Part shown: one piece after another, positions 24,531 to 28,379 of the stretch
How positions within the stretch are numbered: position 1 is the first letter of the stretch
How the letters are laid out: every line of letters starts with the position of its first letter
Source: CAZHGD01 sp964531735
Lineage (GTDB): Bacteria; Armatimonadota; UBA10988
Length of the DNA: 28,379 nucleotides
Direction of reading: 5' to 3'
NCBI GenBank assembly: GCA_964531735.1
Contig: CAZHGD010000094.1
Location: 1-28,379 of the forward strand
The notes under the pieces: model-generated
Seen by the model: only the letters and a program-made list of their open reading frames with translations
Databases searched by the model: none
Told to the model about the DNA's origin: nothing
Position numbers and translations under genes: made by a program

Positions 24531-26408
24531 TCAGGCGCCTTCGCGCCCGCTGATGAACGCCTGCTTGGCGGCCTCACGCGGCCGCGCCGCCTTGCGCTCG
24601 TCGTAGAGCCAGAGCGTCTCGTCGTCGTTCAGGCTGAACATCGGATAACTGCTGAGGTTGCTCGCGATGACCCGCTTGGCCACCCGCCGGACGATGTTGC
24701 ACTCCGTGTAGAGCCGGCGGAAGCTGACGCCGCCAGGGTGCTTCTCCATCAACTGGCGCATGATCTCGAGGACGGAGACCTCCTGCGCATGCTCGATCCG
24801 GACCCGCAGCACGAGGAGCTCATCCAGTCGCGGTTGCGGGATCGACTGCACCGCGTCCAGCTCGGGCGCCAGCTCGGCCAACCAGAGATCCTCCTCCTGT
24901 CGCTCCAGGAAGAAGACACTGCCGGCCGGCTGCAGGCGCCCCTTGTACCATTCGTCGAGTCCGCAGAGCAGACCGCTGGTGTTGTTGAGCCACAGTTCGA
25001 ACTCATCGCCGCTGGCGGCGTCGCGGAGCCGGATGGGGCGCACGTCGGGCTCGGTGGGGAAGACGCCGCGGTCGATGCGGCGCACCTTGACGGTGCCCGA
25101 CACAAAGTGCCGGTAGCTGGTCACGAACCGCTGGCGCTTGGCCAGCACCATGCCCTCGCGCAGCTCGGGGACTTCGTCCTCTTCGCCGATGTCTTCCAGG
25201 TCCCAGGCCCGCACCTCGTACTGCAGGCCGCCTTCGAGCCCGGCATCGCTGAGCACCGCGTCGACCACGTCGCCGCTGAGCGTGGTGACCTGGATCGGTG
25301 AGAGCTGCAAGGTAACCGGCACCCGGTACAGCGTCGGCGGCAGCAGCACCCGCAGGTGCCACCGGTGGTCGGGCAGGGCCACGAAGCGGTCATCGGCTCG
25401 CAACGTGTCGTTGACTGCCTTGATCGCCGAGAGGTACTGCAAGTCGCCGGGGAACAACTCGAAGACGTCGCTGACCAGGGCCTGCAGCGCCAAGGCGTGT
25501 CCGGCCTCGCCGATGATTCGCTGAATCTCCTGTACGTCATCGGCCGACAGCTCGAAGTCCTCGTCCAGCGCCACGTCGCCGTCCACCACGTCGTGGATGT
25601 CGACCGGTTCGGCGACCGAGGCCTCCGTGTCGTGCTGCGAGGAGAGCTCGGCCAATGCGCCGCACAGCCGCTCCAGGTAACCGTGGCCGGCGAACGCCGG
25701 GCCGGACATCAGCGCGAGGCGCTCATCGCGACAGGCCGCCGCGAACAACGCCTCGGGATCGCCAATGTCGCCGCGGGCCCGCCAGAGTGCATAGAACAGC
25801 ACCCGGCTGCTGACGGGCTCATCCACGCCGGCGGCGACGGCCGCCAGCCCGTCCAGCGGGCTGGCGGCGTCGGCCGCCGCCGCCAGATCGAGGCGCTCGC
25901 ACAGGGCATCCAGTGGCACATCGGCCTGGAAGAAGTTATGCACCCGCACCGTGGCATCGTCGTCGCCGGGCAGCACATCCAGCAGCCACTCGCGCAGGCC
26001 GACCAGGCCCTCGGGAGTCGTAAAATAGGTGTCGCGCGTGGCCACCAGGTTGCTGACCACACGGAGCATGTCGTCGCGCTTCTGGGTGCGCAGCAGGGCC
26101 AGCTCGCGGGACATTTGCGCGAGGGTCAGCGGCCGGCCGTACTCGCGCAGCAGATACTGCAAACCGCCGTCGACGCTACGCCGCTGGTGTTCGTGCCGCG
26201 CTTTCAGATCCCAGCGCCGGTCCACCAGGCAGAGGCGCGCGGACCGACCAAGCTCGTTGCGCACCAGCCGCGCCGAGGCACCGAGCCGCTCGCCCACCTC
26301 GCGAGCCACGTCGGCCGTCTTGACGGCCGCACCGGCGCTGAGGACACATTCGGCCATGACGGTGTCCAGGTATTCGAGCGCCACATCGGCCCGAAGGCTA
26401 CTCTCCAC
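24531..26408 (-). CDS. Winged-helix-repeat protein of unknown function (625 aa)
   Basis: The GTG at 26408 is chosen over the GTG at 26459: GGAG lies 6 nt upstream, and the longer version would begin upstream of the predicted transcription start. No signal peptide or membrane segment is seen, so it is cytoplasmic. Residues about 7-70 and 78-142 look like two winged-helix units: helices with 'KTADVAREVGERLG' and 'TLAQMSRELALLR', closed by a wing 'YFTTPEGLVGLREWL' reminiscent of the HARE-HTH domain. An acidic middle (280-330) and beta-rich domains (370-560) follow. A third winged-helix-like unit (about 570-620, 'GVSFRRLYTECNIVRRVAKRVI') is C-terminal. Several HTH units suggest DNA binding or a chromatin/RNA-polymerase-associated role, but this is inferred from pattern only. 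It is divergent from the peptidase gene, with promoters back to back. Confidence 0.6.
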   Translation of the reverse strand: MESSLRADVALEYLDTVMAECVLSAGAAVKTADVAREVGERLGASARLVRNELGRSARLCLVDRRWDLKARHEHQRRSVDGGLQYLLREYGRPLTLAQMSRELALLRTQKRDDMLRVVSNLVATRDTYFTTPEGLVGLREWLLDVLPGDDDATVRVHNFFQADVPLDALCERLDLAAAADAASPLDGLAAVAAGVDEPVSSRVLFYALWRARGDIGDPEALFAAACRDERLALMSGPAFAGHGYLERLCGALAELSSQHDTEASVAEPVDIHDVVDGDVALDEDFELSADDVQEIQRIIGEAGHALALQALVSDVFELFPGDLQYLSAIKAVNDTLRADDRFVALPDHRWHLRVLLPPTLYRVPVTLQLSPIQVTTLSGDVVDAVLSDAGLEGGLQYEVRAWDLEDIGEEDEVPELREGMVLAKRQRFVTSYRHFVSGTVKVRRIDRGVFPTEPDVRPIRLRDAASGDEFELWLNNTSGLLCGLDEWYKGRLQPAGSVFFLERQEEDLWLAELAPELDAVQSIPQPRLDELLVLRVRIEHAQEVSVLEIMRQLMEKHPGGVSFRRLYTECNIVRRVAKRVIASNLSSYPMFSLNDDETLWLYDERKAARPREAAKQAFISGREGA

Positions 26409-26449
26409 TGCGTTCTCCAATGGTTGGGTAATTCGCCAAGCAGAGAGGC

Positions 26450-26478
26450 ATGGTAGCACCTTTCGCGGCGCACGGCAA
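26450..26478 (-). promoter_or_regulatory. sigma70-type promoter for the winged-helix protein
   Basis: Read on the minus strand: TTGCCG (26473-26478), 17 nt, TACCAT (26450-26455); each hexamer matches 4 of 6. The start of transcription would be near 26443, about 35 nt before the GTG at 26408. Confidence 0.5.
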
Positions 26479-26484
26479 GCGCTG

Positions 26485-26514
26485 TTGACACGCCCAGCAG
26501 GCCGATGCTATAGT
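26485..26514 (+). promoter_or_regulatory. sigma70-type promoter for the secreted peptidase-propeller gene
   Basis: A perfect TTGACA (26485-26490), an 18-nt spacer and TATAGT (26509-26514, 5 of 6). Transcription should begin near 26521, giving a leader of about 47 nt. Its -35 is only 6 nt from the -35 of the divergent promoter. Confidence 0.75.
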
Positions 26515-26521
26515 CACACAG

Positions 26522-26552
26522 CGCCCGTCTGGGGCGGGTTGCGAGGCCGCCC
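26522..26552 (+). promoter_or_regulatory. Possible alternative hairpins in the peptidase-gene leader
   Basis: CGCCC (26522-26526) can pair with GGGCG (26532-26536), or GGGCGG (26532-26537) can pair with CCGCCC (26547-26552). The two stems exclude each other, and the second ends directly at the AAAGGAG ribosome site (26553-26559). A regulatory role is only a possibility given the GC content. Confidence 0.25.
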
Positions 26553-26567
26553 AAAGGAGACGACGGC

Positions 26568-28379
26568 ATGAGGCGATGGGGTTCCGTCGCGGTCCTGCTC
26601 ACTGTCTGCAGCCTCGGACCGCTGACGGCGGTTCGCGCGGATTTACCGGACGGGTACAACCATCCCGAAGTGGCCTTCTCCGAGCTGGAGACCGACCACT
26701 TCGTGGCGGTGTTCCCCCCCGCCCTCGAGCGCACCGCGCGCCTGGCCGTGGACCTGCTCGAAGAGGTGCATCCGTCGCTCTGCGCCGCCCTCGGCGCCAA
26801 GCCCGCCGACAAGACCACCGTCGTGCTCGCCGATTTCGATGACGTCGGGTTCAACAACTTTGCGCGGCGCATGCAGCACGTCATCTACCTGAGCAATCCG
26901 GTCATCAACCAGGCGCGGGTTGACCGCGAGCCCTGGCTGCGGCACCTGCTGGCCCACGAGTATGTGCACGTGCTCAACGGTTGGGCGTTGCGCCGGTTCG
27001 GGCGCGTGCTCGGCGACTGGATCGAGTGGAGCGGCATGGAACTCCAGCCGCAGTGGTTCACCGAGGGTCTGGCGGAGTACCTGTCCTCGGGCCAGGAGCG
27101 CGGTGAGGTGCGGTTTGCGCTTCAGGCCGCGCAGCAGAACCAGCTCGTGTACGGCGGCAAGCTCGACCTCGCCAAGGCGCGGTACAACGTGATTGAGACG
27201 GCCGTGGTCTACAAGCAAGGCCACTCGATGTGCCTCTACCTGGCTGAGAAGTATGGCCAGGACGTGTTCCGCCGCATCCTCGACCAATACGGCGCCGTGC
27301 CGCAGTTCGACATCGCCTTCCGGTTGGCCACCGGTGAGTTGGTGGAGGGCTTCACTCGGCACTACCTCGATCGTCTCCGCGAGCGGGCCAAGGGGCTACC
27401 GGCGGCCGATCCGACGTTGGCTGCGACCACTGACTACCCCACCCCGCTGGAAGCCGCGCTCGGCGCGCGGGTGTCGCCCGACGGGCGCAGTGTGGCCGTC
27501 TACGGTGTGGCCGACTGGGAGGAGCCCATCCCGGGGCTGTACCTGATGAACCCGGATGGCTCGCACTTCCGCCAACTGGCCGACAACCTCGACCTGTACG
27601 ACTCGTGGAAGCTGTCCTGGTCGGCGGACAGTCGCTATTTGATGTACAGCGGGCGCGTCAAGAGCGGCAGCGGCGCGGTCCTGAACGCGGCCTTTGTCTA
27701 CGACCGGCAGACGGACCGGTGCCGGCGCCTGGCGCTGGGCGGACTGCGCGTGGCCGAACCGGAGATCAGCCCGGACGGCCAGCAGGTGGCGTTCGTCAGC
27801 TACCACCGCGAACGGGCCCTGCTGACCGTCTGCCGGCTGGACGGCAGCGAGGTCAAGTACCTCTCGCGCGATCTGCCGGAGGACTGCTTCTCGCCGTCCT
27901 GGAGCCCGGATGGCCGCCGGCTGGCGTTCTCCGTGGCCAGCCCGCAAGGCAGCGACCTGGCCGTCATCAACGTCGACGGCACCGGCTACCGGCGGCTGAC
28001 CGAAGACGTCTGGCCCGACCAGTACCCGGCGTGGTCGCCGGACGGGCAGAGCGTGGTCTTCGTGAGCTACCGCGAGAGTGCCCGAGCGCGGTCCGAAGCG
28101 GCGGTCTCGGCCGAAGCGCAAGGCTTGTCGGTGGCGGCGACCAACCTCTACGCCATCCCGGCCGGCGGCGGCTCGATGAGCCAGTTGACCCACATCACCT
28201 CGGGCGGCGGCTACTACCCGGTGTTCACGCCTGACGGCAAGGCGGTGGTCTTCAGCCTCTTCCAGGTGCGCCGGGCCACCATCCGGCGGATCGAGCTGTC
28301 TCGCGCCGTGGCCAACGGCGCGGCACCGGTCGACCGCGCGGTCGCGCTCGGGCCGGCGCCGCAGCCGGGCACGCCCGTG
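26568..28379 (+). CDS. Secreted gluzincin-type metallopeptidase with TolB-like PD40 propeller, 3' end cut by the window
   Basis: The ATG at 26568 follows AAAGGAG by 8 nt. The frame stays open for 604 codons to the last base, so the C-terminus is missing. The N-terminus is a signal peptide (MRRWGSVAVLLTVCSLGPLTAVRA). Residues about 40-300 form a peptidase-MA/M1-like domain with zinc motif HEYVH (residues 130-134), catalytic Glu131, and a downstream 'WFTEGLAEYL' whose E166 is the probable third ligand. Residues about 310-570 contain at least six PD40/WD40-like blades, marked by 'SPDGRSVAVYG', 'SWSADSRYLMY', 'SPDGQQVAFVSY', 'WSPDGRRLAF', 'WSPDGQSVVFVSY' and 'TPDGKAVVFSL'. The propeller should bind partners or substrates in the periplasm, and the peptidase domain likely cleaves proteins there. 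Peptidase-propeller fusions of this kind are known in environmental bacteria; the substrate is unknown. Confidence 0.8.
   Translation, partial: MRRWGSVAVLLTVCSLGPLTAVRADLPDGYNHPEVAFSELETDHFVAVFPPALERTARLAVDLLEEVHPSLCAALGAKPADKTTVVLADFDDVGFNNFARRMQHVIYLSNPVINQARVDREPWLRHLLAHEYVHVLNGWALRRFGRVLGDWIEWSGMELQPQWFTEGLAEYLSSGQERGEVRFALQAAQQNQLVYGGKLDLAKARYNVIETAVVYKQGHSMCLYLAEKYGQDVFRRILDQYGAVPQFDIAFRLATGELVEGFTRHYLDRLRERAKGLPAADPTLAATTDYPTPLEAALGARVSPDGRSVAVYGVADWEEPIPGLYLMNPDGSHFRQLADNLDLYDSWKLSWSADSRYLMYSGRVKSGSGAVLNAAFVYDRQTDRCRRLALGGLRVAEPEISPDGQQVAFVSYHRERALLTVCRLDGSEVKYLSRDLPEDCFSPSWSPDGRRLAFSVASPQGSDLAVINVDGTGYRRLTEDVWPDQYPAWSPDGQSVVFVSYRESARARSEAAVSAEAQGLSVAATNLYAIPAGGGSMSQLTHITSGGGYYPVFTPDGKAVVFSLFQVRRATIRRIELSRAVANGAAPVDRAVALGPAPQPGTPV

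Noticed and set aside
1..28379. CRISPR arrays, tRNA genes, insertion sequences, integrases, restriction or toxin-antitoxin genes
   Set aside because: No regularly spaced repeats, no cloverleaf with TTCGA-type arm in the gaps, and no transposase, integrase or defence-type motif in any of the 16 genes.

Overview
This is a GC-rich (roughly 70%), gene-dense bacterial chromosomal window with Shine-Dalgarno-led genes, several GTG starts and sigma70-type promoters. I see 16 protein genes, two of them cut by the window edges, and no tRNA, rRNA, CRISPR array, IS element or phage gene. Three things point to an uncultured or little-studied soil or water bacterium: large secreted glycoside-hydrolase-like proteins, HEAT-repeat proteins, and a metallopeptidase fused to a TolB-like propeller. 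The protein style is what I would expect of Armatimonadota, or less likely Planctomycetota. That assignment is inference; there is no marker gene here.

Layout. (1) 2-1674, plus: the tail of a membrane-anchored protein and a HEAT-repeat protein. (2) 1681-6681, minus: a cytoplasmic six-hairpin glycosidase-like protein followed by a secreted GH42-like protein. (3) 6856-13166, plus, one compact run: a degenerate nucleotidyltransferase-like protein, CdsA (CDP-diacylglycerol synthase), a half-sized six-hairpin-type protein, a duplicated ABC-2-type permease without an ATPase, and a small lipoprotein. (4) 13167-16283, minus: cysteine synthase followed by a LivK-type binding lipoprotein and a LivH-type permease, behind a good sigma70 promoter. 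(5) 16488-20351, plus: a 1287-residue secreted multidomain GH-A-clan glycosidase. (6) 20352-21178: about 830 bp with no convincing gene, holding AT-rich dyads in a near-repeat and two strong hairpins. (7) 21247-26408, minus: a membrane-anchored HEAT-repeat protein with its own terminator, and a winged-helix-repeat protein. (8) 26568 to the end, plus: a secreted gluzincin-type peptidase with a PD40 propeller, running off the window.

How the parts may work together. The carbohydrate-active proteins (regions 2, 3, 5) suggest polysaccharide turnover. CdsA supplies phospholipid precursors. The cysK-livK-livH cassette suggests coupling of cysteine synthesis to uptake of an amino-acid-like compound, but the other Liv components (LivM, LivG, LivF) are absent from the window. 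The points most worth a second look are the incomplete Liv cassette, the pseudoenzyme-like partner of CdsA, the ATPase-less duplicated permease, the gene-free stretch with repeated AT dyads, and the back-to-back promoters between the last two genes, with possible alternative hairpins in the leader of the last one.
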